Of a stretch of DNA of 64,000 nt, positions 37,250-46,456 are shown piece after piece. The position numbers and the translations under genes were made by a program. This DNA comes from JARRQJ01 sp037381915 (GTDB lineage Bacteria > Pseudomonadota > Gammaproteobacteria > DRLM01), in contig JARRQJ010000028.1 in NCBI GenBank assembly GCA_037381915.1, forward strand, positions 29,296 to 93,295, written 5' to 3'. Numbering within the stretch: the stretch's first letter is position 1; the number at the start of each line of letters is the position of its first letter. Under the pieces are notes generated by a model that searched no databases, was not told the DNA's origin, and worked only from the letters and a program-made list of their open reading frames with translations.

Positions 37250-38481
37250 CTAGTCGCCTTGGTCTCTAAAAGACGGTCGTATACCTGAACGTATTTGTTC
37301 ACCATCTCATCAATACTAAATACCTGTTCGACGCGTGCCCGCCCGATACGCCCATGAGACTGCCGCAAATCGGGGTCTTCCAAGTAACGTTCGATGGCAT
37401 CCGCCAGGGCCTCGGGATCGGCGGGCGGCACCAATGTCCCGCTTTCCCCCTCCGTCACCAGTTCGGCGTTACCGCCCACCCGCGTCGCCACCACCGGCAA
37501 TGCGCTGGCCATGGCCTCCAGGATGGTGTTGGAAATCCCCTCTGCGCGGGACGGCAGGACGAAAACATCCAAACCGCGCAGCAGGGCCGCAATATCCTCC
37601 CGGGAGCCCGGCAGCCAGGCGCGATGGCTAAGATCGGCCGCCGCCAGCATCTCCAGTGCCTCGCGACGCAACGGGCCGTCTCCGACCATAACCAGGCGCA
37701 AGCGATCGGGGTCAATCCCGGGACGCCGCGACAACTGCACGAAGGCGCGCACCAGATTCAAGGGATCCTTGACCGCCTGCATCCGTCCCACCGTGCCGAT
37801 GACCATGGCAGCGGCAGGGGCGAATCCCTCGACAGGCAATGTTTCGCGGCCAGTCGCCGCCGGATGAAAACCGGCTGTATCGACGCCGTTATAAATTCTC
37901 ACGATCCTGTCCGCCTTCACCTTGATGCTTCGACGCAAATAGTGTTCCAACTCGCCGGACAAGGGGAGATAGCGCTGGATCAGACAACGATAGCCGCGGC
38001 GCAACCATTGATATTTGCGATTGCTGCCGTCCAGGTCATGGACGTCCCAGCCGTGTTCTCCATGCACCCGGCCCGGCACGCCCGCCAGGAACGCCGGCAG
38101 TTGCGCCTCCAGAGCGGACAGGTTGCGGGTATGAACAATCGCGGGGCGCAGACGCCGCAACAGGCGCCATAATCGGACATACACACCTATGTCCTGGCCT
38201 TCGCGCTTATGCAGGGCGTAGAGGGCTACCGCGTCGTGACTGATCCGCCGTGAGAATTCCGTGTAGTCGGTCATACAAATCACGGCATGCCGATATTGAG
38301 GCGTGCGGTTGATGAGGTTGATCAAGCCGTTCTCGAGGCCGCCCACGTCGAGCCGGTGAATGACGTGGGCGATCAAGGGGCGAGGATGCGTCGCGGTGTC
38401 CGGGCCGGTACTCCCGGGCGCCGATAGGGCGTGGTGCACGTCCTCACCCGCTGCGCTCACCTTTACCGCCCTGTTACCCAC
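37246..38481 (-). CDS. XrtA-associated sugar transferase (stp2 type)
   Basis: 411 residues; a GTG start overlaps the end of xrtA by 8 bases. Diagnostic family start region: PLIAHVIHRLDVGGLENGLINL, followed by IVHTRNLSALEAQLPAFLAG and GEHGWDVHDLDG. GT4 donor motifs are VIGTVGRMQAVKDPLNLV, DVFVLPSRAEGISNTILEAMASALPVVATRVGGNAELV. I recall this as the PEP-CTERM/EpsH1-associated sugar transferase family TIGR03088. Its stop codon lies within the left end of MITE-like copy B, so the C-terminus may have been modified by the insertion. Confidence 0.94.
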   Translation of the reverse strand: MGNRAVKVSAAGEDVHHALSAPGSTGPDTATHPRPLIAHVIHRLDVGGLENGLINLINRTPQYRHAVICMTDYTEFSRRISHDAVALYALHKREGQDIGVYVRLWRLLRRLRPAIVHTRNLSALEAQLPAFLAGVPGRVHGEHGWDVHDLDGSNRKYQWLRRGYRCLIQRYLPLSGELEHYLRRSIKVKADRIVRIYNGVDTAGFHPAATGRETLPVEGFAPAAAMVIGTVGRMQAVKDPLNLVRAFVQLSRRPGIDPDRLRLVMVGDGPLRREALEMLAAADLSHRAWLPGSREDIAALLRGLDVFVLPSRAEGISNTILEAMASALPVVATRVGGNAELVTEGESGTLVPPADPEALADAIERYLEDPDLRQSHGRIGRARVEQVFSIDEMVNKYVQVYDRLLETKATR

Positions 38482-40075
38482 GCGCAGCGTGCTCCAGGGT
38501 CGCTTCGATCGAAGGCTGCATGGCCGTCATGAAGGCCTTGAGCACATGCTCCGCATCACCGATCTGATCGGTCAAGGGCGTACTGATGATCACGGCCGCG
38601 GCATCGCCGGTCTGCCCCAGCAGCTTGGCCTTGGCATCCCAGAGCTTGGCCAGGTAATGATTGGTGGTGGTCCGACCATTGACCCAAAACCAATACCACA
38701 CCAGCAGATCCTGACGATCGGAACGCATTTTCGCCAGGCGTACCTCCCAACGTTTGCCGTTGATGGTGACCTGATAGGGTGAATCGGCCGTTTGACGCCA
38801 TACCGGATCCTTTTGCGGGATGAGGACATTGTCGGAATTGATCAACTCCGCGCCCTGGCGCTGCCGCCGGTAGTAGGCCAGATACACGCTCACCCGGCGG
38901 TCGCCGTTCCGGTAAGTGCGGTCCAGAGAGGCATCGGTGTTGATATAAGTGGGCCGCCATTTGGTGAGGGGCCGGTCGGCGAAATGCCACGCGCCGTGGG
39001 GCACGGGATCCGCGAGAGAGGCCTTGACGGGGATATCGTTCACCGTGCTCAGATGGCTGCCCAGGATGGGCCACGTCGCTACTGCGACCAGGACCGTGCC
39101 GCTCACCGCCAGGAAGGCGCTGCGCGGCGCGAAGTCCGCCGGAGAGAGCGGCGCCTGGCCCACACGCCCCCCTGGCGGCTCCCCGGGAATATCCTCGCGC
39201 CAGAACGACCCTAGCCAGAACAACAGAAGCATCACTACGCCGAAAAATACCCAGCCGTAAATCAGGTGATCGATGCCCAAGGCCAGGCGCATGTCGCTCA
39301 AATAAGCGATCATCACGATCATATAAGCGCGCAAGCCGTTGGCGATCACCGGCACGATCACCGACAAGGCGATGAACAACAGGCGGCGGCTCAAGCGATG
39401 GTAGGTCAAATAGCCGTATAGACAACCGAGGGTGCCCGAGGCAATGAGATAACGGACGCCGCTGCAACCCTCCACCACCGACCAGCGACCGCCGGGAATA
39501 TCGAAAAAGGTCCCCTCCTGATAAACCGGGACACCCGTGAGGTGCAGGGCCGTTACCGTAAAATTGGCTGTGAAATCCATCATATAGGGGATCAATGCCT
39601 CCCCCATGGGTACCGCCAGGAACAGAAAGGCCAGGGGAAAGGCGATGGCCCAGGTCGCCTGCCAGCCCAGCACGGTCCACACCAGCGTCGGCACCATGGC
39701 CATCATGGCCAATTGTTCCAGCACCAGTACGCTCACGGCATGGGCTATCAGCCATACCACTCCCAGGAGTATCAATACCGGGATACCCCACCAGTTGGGT
39801 GCCGGTGTATTGCGCAGCAATTCCTCGCGCCGCTTCCAGATCAAGTAGCCGCTGATGGGCAAGATCAGAAAACCGTGAGTGAACGTTTCGGAACGTATCC
39901 AGATGGACACCACCGACCAACTGGTCTGCCAAAACACAGCGAACACCGTCGCGATCAACGCCAGGGTCAACATGGCCGGTGTTCGCCACATCTTGCGTCG
40001 CTCGGCCAGTGCATCGGCCGTTGCGGATGCTTCCGGCGACGGATCGTCGTTATGGATCGGGATCTGCTCGTCCAT
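38474..40075 (-). CDS. xrtA: Exosortase A fused to EpsI domain
   Basis: 533 residues. Exosortase A is the transpeptidase-like integral membrane protease that recognises C-terminal PEP-CTERM signals and cleaves or transfers the protein during export. Roughly eight transmembrane segments fill residues 35-290. The catalytic residues are in place: Cys204 in VEGCSGVRYL, Arg249 in NGLRAYM, and His270 in GIDHLIYGW. Residues ~315-533 are an EpsI-type periplasmic domain (DRTYRNGDRRVSVYLAYYRRQ, INGKRWEVRLAKM). GAGGT lies before the ATG at 40075. The neighbours stp1, stp2 and FemAB match the canonical order, so the identification is firm. Confidence 0.97.
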   Translation of the reverse strand: MDEQIPIHNDDPSPEASATADALAERRKMWRTPAMLTLALIATVFAVFWQTSWSVVSIWIRSETFTHGFLILPISGYLIWKRREELLRNTPAPNWWGIPVLILLGVVWLIAHAVSVLVLEQLAMMAMVPTLVWTVLGWQATWAIAFPLAFLFLAVPMGEALIPYMMDFTANFTVTALHLTGVPVYQEGTFFDIPGGRWSVVEGCSGVRYLIASGTLGCLYGYLTYHRLSRRLLFIALSVIVPVIANGLRAYMIVMIAYLSDMRLALGIDHLIYGWVFFGVVMLLLFWLGSFWREDIPGEPPGGRVGQAPLSPADFAPRSAFLAVSGTVLVAVATWPILGSHLSTVNDIPVKASLADPVPHGAWHFADRPLTKWRPTYINTDASLDRTYRNGDRRVSVYLAYYRRQRQGAELINSDNVLIPQKDPVWRQTADSPYQVTINGKRWEVRLAKMRSDRQDLLVWYWFWVNGRTTTNHYLAKLWDAKAKLLGQTGDAAAVIISTPLTDQIGDAEHVLKAFMTAMQPSIEATLEHAARG

Positions 40076-40479
40076 TGTCTACCTCACGCAATTACAGCCA
40101 ATTAAGCCGATCGAGCATGCCAGCTTGTCACCGCCCATTCCCATGCTCTTCCAAACCGACCTGCACCTTGGTCGTGCAAACCGGCTACCCCTCCACTGCT
40201 GTCCCACTTACTCCCTCTCCCTCCGGGACCTCGGTGCCCCTCGTGGGTAGAGGGTTGGGGTGAGGGGATAAAATCAAGCCAACTACCTGATTTAAATCCC
40301 CCTCATCCTGTCCTTCTACCCTAAAGGGCATAAATCCCGGAGGGAGAAGGAACTTTGTATTTACACGATCGTTCTTCCTTTTTATGCTGGTCCACTTGGG
40401 TACAGCAAAGAGAATCGAGCCAATCAATGAGTTGATGAAATTTCAATTACTATATGTGGGACAGCAGTGCTACCCCTCC
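40076..40479. repeat. 404-bp intergenic region with GC-rich inverted repeats
   Basis: Contains C/T-rich and G-rich stretches around 40205-40270 and 40300-40350 that can pair imperfectly, ending in a GGGAGAAGG arm. They resemble decayed MITE-like sequence but lack its terminal repeats. No gene is seen. The rest is AT-richer and could carry a promoter for xrtA, but none was identified with confidence. Confidence 0.45.
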
Positions 40480-41727
40480 TTAATTCACGCATTCCGCGAA
40501 TTTATCGCGCCCCTCCGCCCGGCCCGGCACCCCAGCCTCTAGCAGGGTCTCAAAGCGCCGCAAATTGCTCTCCCAGCTATAATCGTTGACCACGCGGCGC
40601 CGTGCCGCCGCAGCCACGTCCTGTGCAGCGCCCGACAGGACATCGCAAACCCGGTCAGCAAGCCCCTGCGCATCCTCCGCCACGATCATCTCCCGGTCGG
40701 CTTGACACAGGATCCCGTCCAGGGCCTGGGGCGTCACTACCGCCGGTCTGGCCATGGCCATGGCCTCCAGCACCTTGTTCTGCACGCCGCGGGCGATCCG
40801 CATGGGCGCCACCGCCACGGCGGCGTGGGCCAGGTAGGGGCGGATATCCTTGACCGCCCCGGTCACCGTCACACCCGGCAGCGCCGCCAGTTGGCGTACC
40901 GCATTGGCGGGACGCGCGCCGACGATGTAAAAACGCGCGTCCGCGGCGCACCGCCGCACCGCCGGGAATACATCCCGTGCAAACCAGGTCACCGCGTCCA
41001 CATTCGCCCAATAATCCATGGCACCGGTGAACACGATGGCAGGTCCTCCATGCGTATAAGGCCGTGGATAATCCAAGGCCGGGTCGAAATAATCCACGTC
41101 CACGCCGTTGTGGATGTCCCAGACCCGCTCGGCGGTTTCGGGTGCCAGCCGCTTGAAGAGTTCCGCCTCGCTCGCCGAGACGAACACACTGGCGTCCGTC
41201 GCGACTGCCACCCGACGCTCGTAACTCAAGAGCGTGCGTGCCTCCCGCCGGTAGACCCAGCTCATGGGCCAGGATCGCGCCGAGGCATACTGCCGCCATT
41301 TTTCCGAATCCACGTCGACAAAATCAATGACGCGCCGCAGCTCGCCGTAATCCGGATCTTCCAGGTATTGGGCCATGGCGCCGGAAAAGATGATCACCTG
41401 ACGCACCGGCCGTTGCGCCAACAAGCGGTCGACCCATGCCTGTAAGCCGCCGTCGCGGTAATAGGGCAGGCTCAAAGGCCTATCGCCCCACAGGGCCGTC
41501 AGGCTTCTCAGCTTGGCCCGCCACGGCGTCAAGCGCGCGAAATAGCACTCCCCGGCCAGTGCCCGCAGGGCGTCGACGTGGCGCCAATCGTCTTCATCGT
41601 CGATAAACGCACCGACATGAACCCGGTAGTCCCGCCGCAGCTGTTTCAGCAGATTGAAGGAGCGCAGCTTGTCACCCTTGGTGGGGGGATAAGGAATGCG
41701 ATGCGCCAGAAACAACAGTTCGTTCAC
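40480..41727 (-). CDS. XrtA-associated sugar transferase (stp1 type)
   Basis: 415 residues from a GTG start. Family start ELLFLAHRIPYPPTKGDKLRSFNLLKQL, then VIDFVDVDSEKWRQYA, VFVSASEAELFKRL, GAMDYWANVDAVTWF and RIARGVQNKVLEAMAMARPAVVTPQA. This is the XrtA/PEP-CTERM sugar transferase family I recall as TIGR03087, a GT4-like enzyme. The gene starts four bases after the end of the FemAB gene, so these two are a coupled pair. Confidence 0.95.
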   Translation of the reverse strand: MNELLFLAHRIPYPPTKGDKLRSFNLLKQLRRDYRVHVGAFIDDEDDWRHVDALRALAGECYFARLTPWRAKLRSLTALWGDRPLSLPYYRDGGLQAWVDRLLAQRPVRQVIIFSGAMAQYLEDPDYGELRRVIDFVDVDSEKWRQYASARSWPMSWVYRREARTLLSYERRVAVATDASVFVSASEAELFKRLAPETAERVWDIHNGVDVDYFDPALDYPRPYTHGGPAIVFTGAMDYWANVDAVTWFARDVFPAVRRCAADARFYIVGARPANAVRQLAALPGVTVTGAVKDIRPYLAHAAVAVAPMRIARGVQNKVLEAMAMARPAVVTPQALDGILCQADREMIVAEDAQGLADRVCDVLSGAAQDVAAAARRRVVNDYSWESNLRRFETLLEAGVPGRAEGRDKFAECVN

Positions 41728-41731
41728 CGTC

Positions 41732-42799
41732 TCACCCGAGATTCTTGACTACGTGGGGGCCGACCATACGGGTAACGGCCAGAGGCAGGCGCTTCCACAG
41801 GCCAATGAACAGGCGGTATTTGGGATTCAGCGGATTCACATCCGGGACGGCGTGCGCCTTGATGAGCTGGTATTCATAATGCAGCGGCTCGGGCTGGAAA
41901 CCCCAGTTCTTTTTGAAACTATAGGAACCGGTACCCCGTTTGCTGCGTCCGTAGTCGAATATCCTTATCCCCCGTTCCGCTGCCCGCCGCATCAGATCCC
42001 AATACATGAAATCATTGCCCTTGTACTCCCGGGCCGCCTCGCTGCCGCCGCCGTAATAGGGCAGCACCTCATCCCGGAAATAAAAACTCAGCACGCTGGT
42101 GATGACCCGTCCGTCCTTGGTCACGGTGAGAATCTCGCAGTCATCGGCGAAGACGTCGCGCAGAATCCGGAAGTACTTCTTGGCGAACACCGGGGTGCCC
42201 AATTTATGCACGCTGCGCGAATAGGCGTCATAGAAGCGCTCTACGCCGTCATCGATCTCCCCCTCTAATCCCGCCTCGATACCCTTGCGCACCATGGCCC
42301 GCTGCTTGCGCGGGATGGCCAGCATGTTCTTCTCCGGGTCGGAATCGATCCGCTTCCGGAAGCTCACGTAAAGGTCATCCTTGCGTGGCCACTCCGGGTG
42401 CCGGGGTTCGCGGTGGCGGAATTCCAGATAATCCACGCCGAGACCGCGGGCGAGGGACGCCGCCTCGCTCTCCAAGGCCGCCGCCGCTTCCGGAGTATCG
42501 GCCGCAACACCGCCATAGACACAGAACGGCGTGGAGCTCAAGTAATTGCCGAACAAGCGGCTGCGGACGTGCGCCATCGGCAGGACGCCCTCGATCCGAC
42601 CGTCACGTTCCGCATAAAGGAAATGGCAGCGATGACCGAAGGCGCGCTCCAGTACCTCCTTCCAGCCGGCCCGGTGAAAGAAACTCGCCTGGGGGCAGAC
42701 TGCGACGAAGGCATCCCAACGCTCGATATCGCGTACGTCGAGAGACTTCACAACCAATGCTGCTTGCCTAGGAGTTGATGTTGTCACGGCTAGATTCAT
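41732..42799 (-). CDS. FemAB-family XrtA/PEP-CTERM system-associated protein
   Basis: 355 residues from the ATG at 42799. A TTG at 42850 would add 17 residues without ribosome site or homology. The pattern fits tandem GNAT folds of FemAB-like proteins: CPQASFFHRAGWKEVLERAFGH, LYAERDGRIEGVLPMAHVRS, SVHKLGTPVFAKKYFRIL, FYFRDEVLPYYGGGSEAAR and FDYGRSKRGTGSYSFKKNWGFQP. The family (recalled as TIGR03019) occurs only with XrtA. FemAB proteins transfer aminoacyl groups from tRNA in peptidoglycan synthesis; the substrate here is unknown, probably a glycan amine. Confidence 0.94.
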   Translation of the reverse strand: MNLAVTTSTPRQAALVVKSLDVRDIERWDAFVAVCPQASFFHRAGWKEVLERAFGHRCHFLYAERDGRIEGVLPMAHVRSRLFGNYLSSTPFCVYGGVAADTPEAAAALESEAASLARGLGVDYLEFRHREPRHPEWPRKDDLYVSFRKRIDSDPEKNMLAIPRKQRAMVRKGIEAGLEGEIDDGVERFYDAYSRSVHKLGTPVFAKKYFRILRDVFADDCEILTVTKDGRVITSVLSFYFRDEVLPYYGGGSEAAREYKGNDFMYWDLMRRAAERGIRIFDYGRSKRGTGSYSFKKNWGFQPEPLHYEYQLIKAHAVPDVNPLNPKYRLFIGLWKRLPLAVTRMVGPHVVKNLG

Positions 42800-42885
42800 T
42801 TTATAAATTCGGATATCGCCCAATACTGTTCGTCTGACAAAAAAATGCAATATATTCCATGACTAGTTCGTTCCCGTTCACCACG

Positions 42886-43066
42886 GCTCTCCTCCTCCCC
42901 CTTCTAAGGGGGAGGTCGGGAGGGGGATGGGTTGCTTGGCAAGTCTAAACCCCTTCCCCACCTCTATGCCTGCCGGGGTGCAGTATCGCTCCCGCACCCG
43001 TTCGGCGGGGAAAAGGTCCACCGGACCTTTTCCCCCTTCCGCCTCACCCCTTGAAGGGGAGGGGAC
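42886..43066. repeat. Composite GC-rich repeat, divergent MITE relative (copy 2)
   Basis: Starts with a CCTCCCCCTTCTAAGGGGGAGG hairpin-like sequence and ends with CTTGAAGGGGAGGGG. The centre GTTCGGCGGGG, followed by hairpin 43011-43031 (AAAAGGTCC, loop ACC, GGACCTTTT), matches copy 1 at 36786-36985. The following bases to about 43110 (AGATTAATCGGGCTCCCTTA) resemble the right end of the MITE-like element. Together they fill the gap upstream of the deacetylase stop. Confidence 0.65.
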
Positions 43067-43116
43067 AAAGACAATATAAGATTTCCAGCCATCAGCGTCA
43101 GATTAATCGGGCTCCC

Positions 43117-43974
43117 TTATATCGACTGAGGGCGGGGATCTAGAAACACCTGGTCCATCCGCCCCCACTGGAATTCCCTCATGAGTCGGCGCAGCCGCTG
43201 TTCCATTACGTCCAGATTAGTGTAATGGCGGACTCGGGTTTTCAGACCGATTCCCTGCTGGCGCGGCTGATCCGGATCGATCTCCCAGGGGTGGAAATAA
43301 AAGATGCACGCCTGACGGTCACGGTGGTTGACCCGGCGCATCGCCCACCGCGACCAGCCGTAGGGCAATAGCCGAAAATAGCCGCCGCCGCCGCAGGGAA
43401 GCTTTTGATTGAACAGCTCCACGGTGGTCACCGGAATTTCCAATAGCCCCCGCCCTTCGTCAGGATAGAAGGCAAAGCGGGGCGCGCTGGGCATGCCGTA
43501 GAGGTCATGGTGAATGGGATAGATGCTCGAGCTGTAACGATGGCCGGTTTCCTGCAAAATCTCCAGCGCCCACAGGTTGTCGGCGCCGATGGAATAACTG
43601 GCGGCACGGTAGCCGCGTATCTCTTGCCCTGTCAGGTCTTCCAACATCCGTTTGGTGCGTATCACGTCTTCGCGGAAGACCTGCGGCGTCTGCTGAGTCG
43701 CCCGCACGTGGGAATAACCGTGACTGGCCAGTTCATGGCCGGCGGCGACGATGCGCCGCACCAGGCTGGGATAACGCTCCGCCACCCAGCCCAGCATGAA
43801 GAAGGTAGCCTGTACGTCATGATCGGCGAATAAGCCCAATACCCGGTCGGTATTGCCCTCCACCCGGCATGGTAGCGCCTCCCAGTCCTGACGCCGGATG
43901 TGCTTCTCGAAGGCGGAAACGTGGAGATAATCCTCGACGTCCACCGTCATGGCATTGGTAATCATGTTCTGCAT
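43117..43974 (-). CDS. XrtA-associated polysaccharide deacetylase (DUF3473 type)
   Basis: 285 residues from the ATG at 43974 (MQNMITNAMTVDVEDYLHV). The open frame extends to a GTG at 44049 and also offers ATGs at 43989, 43965 and 43950, so the start is uncertain. NodB motifs are MTVDVEDY (Asp pair), ATFFMLGWVAERYPSLV, GHELASHGYSHV (His box) and RAASYSIG. The C-terminal DUF3473 part has FYFHPWEIDPDQPRQ. This is the PEP-CTERM-locus deacetylase subfamily I recall as TIGR03006. It probably de-N-acetylates the exopolysaccharide. Confidence 0.93.
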   Translation of the reverse strand: MQNMITNAMTVDVEDYLHVSAFEKHIRRQDWEALPCRVEGNTDRVLGLFADHDVQATFFMLGWVAERYPSLVRRIVAAGHELASHGYSHVRATQQTPQVFREDVIRTKRMLEDLTGQEIRGYRAASYSIGADNLWALEILQETGHRYSSSIYPIHHDLYGMPSAPRFAFYPDEGRGLLEIPVTTVELFNQKLPCGGGGYFRLLPYGWSRWAMRRVNHRDRQACIFYFHPWEIDPDQPRQQGIGLKTRVRHYTNLDVMEQRLRRLMREFQWGRMDQVFLDPRPQSI

Positions 43975-44049
43975 CACCACATCAACCATCGTCTTGAGGC
44001 AAAGGCGTAAAATCCGCCGACGAGGCTCTGAATCATTCGTCCACTCCAC

Positions 44050-44180
44050 CTCATAAGGGGAGGGACTGGATGAAAAAATAATTCAGAGCTGTTCTCCCCT
44101 CACCCCGACCCGCTCCCTGCGGGAGAGGGGGCGAAGAATCCGTGCCGTACATTTGAGGCGGTTGGGTCTTAAGGCCGCCT
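44050..44180. other. Short GC-rich spacer with inverted repeat
   Basis: Between wecB and the deacetylase gene. It contains a CTCCC-TGC-GGGAG hairpin around 44109-44122 and pyrimidine-rich sequence like the other intergenic repeats. No gene is seen. Confidence 0.4.
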
Positions 44181-45353
44181 CTAGTCATTCACTGATGCGG
44201 CTCGCACGGCCAGTGACGGCCCCTGACTGAGGTCACGGTGCAAGATCTCCACAATCCGCCGGGCGGCATGACCGTCCCACAGCTCAGGGACCCGTCCACT
44301 CTTCCCGCCGGTGGCGATGATATCGCTTACAGATTGTTCGATGTGCCGGGCATCGGTCCCTACGATGGTGTTGGTGCCCTCCTCCACGGTGATGGGTCGT
44401 TCGGTATTTTCCCGCAAGGTCAGGCAAGGGACGCCGAGCGCAGTGGTTTCCTCCTGCATGCCGCCGGAGTCGGTCAATACCAGCCGGGCGGCGGACATCA
44501 GGCCCAGCATCTCCAGGTATCCCAGGGGTGAAAGGCGGAGGATGCGAGGATTGTCCAGGAGGCTCTCCAGACCGGCCGCCTGGATGCGAGTCAAGGTACG
44601 CGGGTGGAGCGGGAACACCAGGGGAATCTTCTCGCTGACCCGCCCCAGGGAGGTCAACAAACGCCGCAGCACCTCGGGATCGTCCACGTTGGCAGGGCGG
44701 TGCAAGGTCAACACGCCGAAACCGTGCGGTGCCCGGAGAAACAGATCGGGGTCCGGCGCCGCCGCCAGGGTCTCGGCCGCGGGGACGGCGCGCGGACGGT
44801 GCCCGAGCAGCGTATCGATCATGACGTTGCCGACAAAATGGATCTTGCGCGCGTCGATGCCCTCGCGCAGTAAATTTTCACGGGCAGTGCGCTCGGTAGT
44901 GAACAACCATTCGGAAATCTGATCGGTAAGAACCCGGTTGATCTCCTCGGGCATGGCGCGGTCATAACTGCGCAAGCCGGCCTCAACGTGGGCAACGGGG
45001 ATCCCTTTCTTCGCCGCTACCAGCGCGCAGGCGATGGTGGAATTCACGTCACCCACCACGACCAGGGCTCCGGGCGATTCCGCTTCCAAGACCGGCTCGA
45101 TACGCTTCATGATCTCCGCGGTCTGCGCGGCGTGACTCGATGAACCCACTTCCAGGTTGATGTCGGGAGCGGGGATCCCGAGCTGCTGGAAAAATCGTTC
45201 GTTCATCGCCACATCGTAGTGCTGGCCGGTGTGGACGAGACGCGCACGCAGGCGAGACGGCCCGGAGCGCAGTTCGGTGATCACCGGCGCGATCTTCATG
45301 AAGTTGGGGCGCGCCCCAACCACGCAAAGCACGGTGGACGCCGCTTCGATCAT
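44181..45353 (-). CDS. wecB: Non-hydrolysing UDP-N-acetylglucosamine 2-epimerase
   Basis: 390 residues; ATG at 45353 overlaps the stop of the upstream ATPase gene (ATGA). Motifs are VVGARPNFMKIAPVITEL, VHTGQHYD, VVGDVNSTIACALVAAKKG, HVEAGLRSYDRAMPEEINR, VLTLHRPANVDD and VLTDSGGMQEETTALG. It makes UDP-ManNAc from UDP-GlcNAc for the exopolysaccharide. It differs from the WecB at 4865 (GARPN against GTRPE), so the two are not recent duplicates. A WecB-type gene at this site is usual for XrtA loci. Confidence 0.94.
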   Translation of the reverse strand: MIEAASTVLCVVGARPNFMKIAPVITELRSGPSRLRARLVHTGQHYDVAMNERFFQQLGIPAPDINLEVGSSSHAAQTAEIMKRIEPVLEAESPGALVVVGDVNSTIACALVAAKKGIPVAHVEAGLRSYDRAMPEEINRVLTDQISEWLFTTERTARENLLREGIDARKIHFVGNVMIDTLLGHRPRAVPAAETLAAAPDPDLFLRAPHGFGVLTLHRPANVDDPEVLRRLLTSLGRVSEKIPLVFPLHPRTLTRIQAAGLESLLDNPRILRLSPLGYLEMLGLMSAARLVLTDSGGMQEETTALGVPCLTLRENTERPITVEEGTNTIVGTDARHIEQSVSDIIATGGKSGRVPELWDGHAARRIVEILHRDLSQGPSLAVRAASVND

Positions 45354-46447
45354 TCCACTTCCCCGAAATCGTCGCTGAGGATGATCGCGCGGCGCAAGCG
45401 CGCGGTCTCACGGCCCAAGGCCTCCTCCAATTCCATCACCCGTTGTTCCAAGGCGGCGAGACGGGTTTCCACATCGGCGTCCGCGGCAAACGGCCTTGCG
45501 CCTGGAGAAGACCCGCCCTTGGCGGCGGTCTGTGATCCTTTGACAGACAAGGTTCCGGTCGCATCCTTTTCCTGAGGCGTATCTTTGCCTCTGGTTTCAT
45601 GCCTCCCCGGCGGCATCTCGGCAAAATCGTCGCTGGAGGTCTCGTTCTTCAGTTCCTTGACCACGGTATCCACCTGATCGGCATCGAACTCATGGAGTTC
45701 CTCCAGGACGCCGAACAGCAACAGGCGGTCGCAAAGCGTATTGATACGCCGTGGCACGCCGCCGGTATATTTGTAAATATCCGCGTACGCGGCATCGCTG
45801 AACTTCGGATCGCCCGTCCATCCCGCCGTGTGCAAGCGATGCTCGATGTAACCGCAGGTCTGCTCTTCGTCCAGGGGCTCCAGGTGATAGGCCGCGATCA
45901 CCCGCTGGCGCAGCTGTTCCAGGCCCTTGGCCTGAATGGTATTGCGGAACTCCACTTGTCCCAGCAGAAAGCTTTGGAACAACACCCGCCCGCCCAATTG
46001 AAAATTGGACAGCATGCGCAGTTCCTCCAGGGAACGGGGCGGCAGGTTCTGCGCCTCGTCGACCAGCAACAGCACCCGCTTGCCCTGACGCATGCGCGAG
46101 GTCATGAAGGTCTCGAGATTTTTCAGGATAGTCGCCTTATCCAACCCTTCGTGGGCCAGACCGAAGCTGGCGGCGACCATGCGCAGGGTATCGTCCGCTT
46201 CCAGCTGGGTCGTGACCAACTGGGCGGCGACCACGTTTTCCTTGGAAAGATCGTTGAACAGCGTGTTTACCAGCATGGTCTTGCCCGTACCGATATCCCC
46301 GGTAATGACGATGAAGCCTTCGCCCTGGGTCAGTCCGTAGCGCAAATAGGACATGGCGCGCTTGTGGCCGGGACTGCCATAAAAGAAATTCGGGTCCGAA
46401 CTCAACTGGAACGGGCGCGTGGTCAATTTGTAAAACGATTCATACAT
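45350..46447 (-). CDS. XrtA-associated ExeA-like ATPase
   Basis: 365 residues. Diagnostic start YESFYKLTTRPFQLSSDPNFFYGSPGHKRA. Walker A GDIGTGKT at residues 50-57 and Walker B VLLLVDEAQ at 125-133, followed by the GQVEF and GVPRRINTLCDRLLLFG segments typical of AAA+ ExeA/GspA-like proteins. The C-terminal ~100 residues are charged, with a coiled-coil tail (VETRLAALEQRVMELEEAL). It matches the XrtA-locus ATPase family I recall as TIGR03015. The role is presumably energising assembly of the secretion or export machinery at the inner membrane. Upstream gene 46457 starts 9 bases earlier. Confidence 0.94.
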   Translation of the reverse strand: MYESFYKLTTRPFQLSSDPNFFYGSPGHKRAMSYLRYGLTQGEGFIVITGDIGTGKTMLVNTLFNDLSKENVVAAQLVTTQLEADDTLRMVAASFGLAHEGLDKATILKNLETFMTSRMRQGKRVLLLVDEAQNLPPRSLEELRMLSNFQLGGRVLFQSFLLGQVEFRNTIQAKGLEQLRQRVIAAYHLEPLDEEQTCGYIEHRLHTAGWTGDPKFSDAAYADIYKYTGGVPRRINTLCDRLLLFGVLEELHEFDADQVDTVVKELKNETSSDDFAEMPPGRHETRGKDTPQEKDATGTLSVKGSQTAAKGGSSPGARPFAADADVETRLAALEQRVMELEEALGRETARLRRAIILSDDFGEVE

Positions 46448-46456
46448 AATGATTCC

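Noticed and set aside
38556..39989. 477-codon open frame inside xrtA on the same strand
   Set aside because: It is an alternative frame of xrtA, low in hydrophobicity and rich in Gly/Arg, with no start site; xrtA itself has all catalytic residues.
36786..43066. Possible CRISPR-like repeat array from recurring GC-rich units
   Set aside because: Copies are far apart, irregular and flank genes; there are no spacers of even length and no cas genes.
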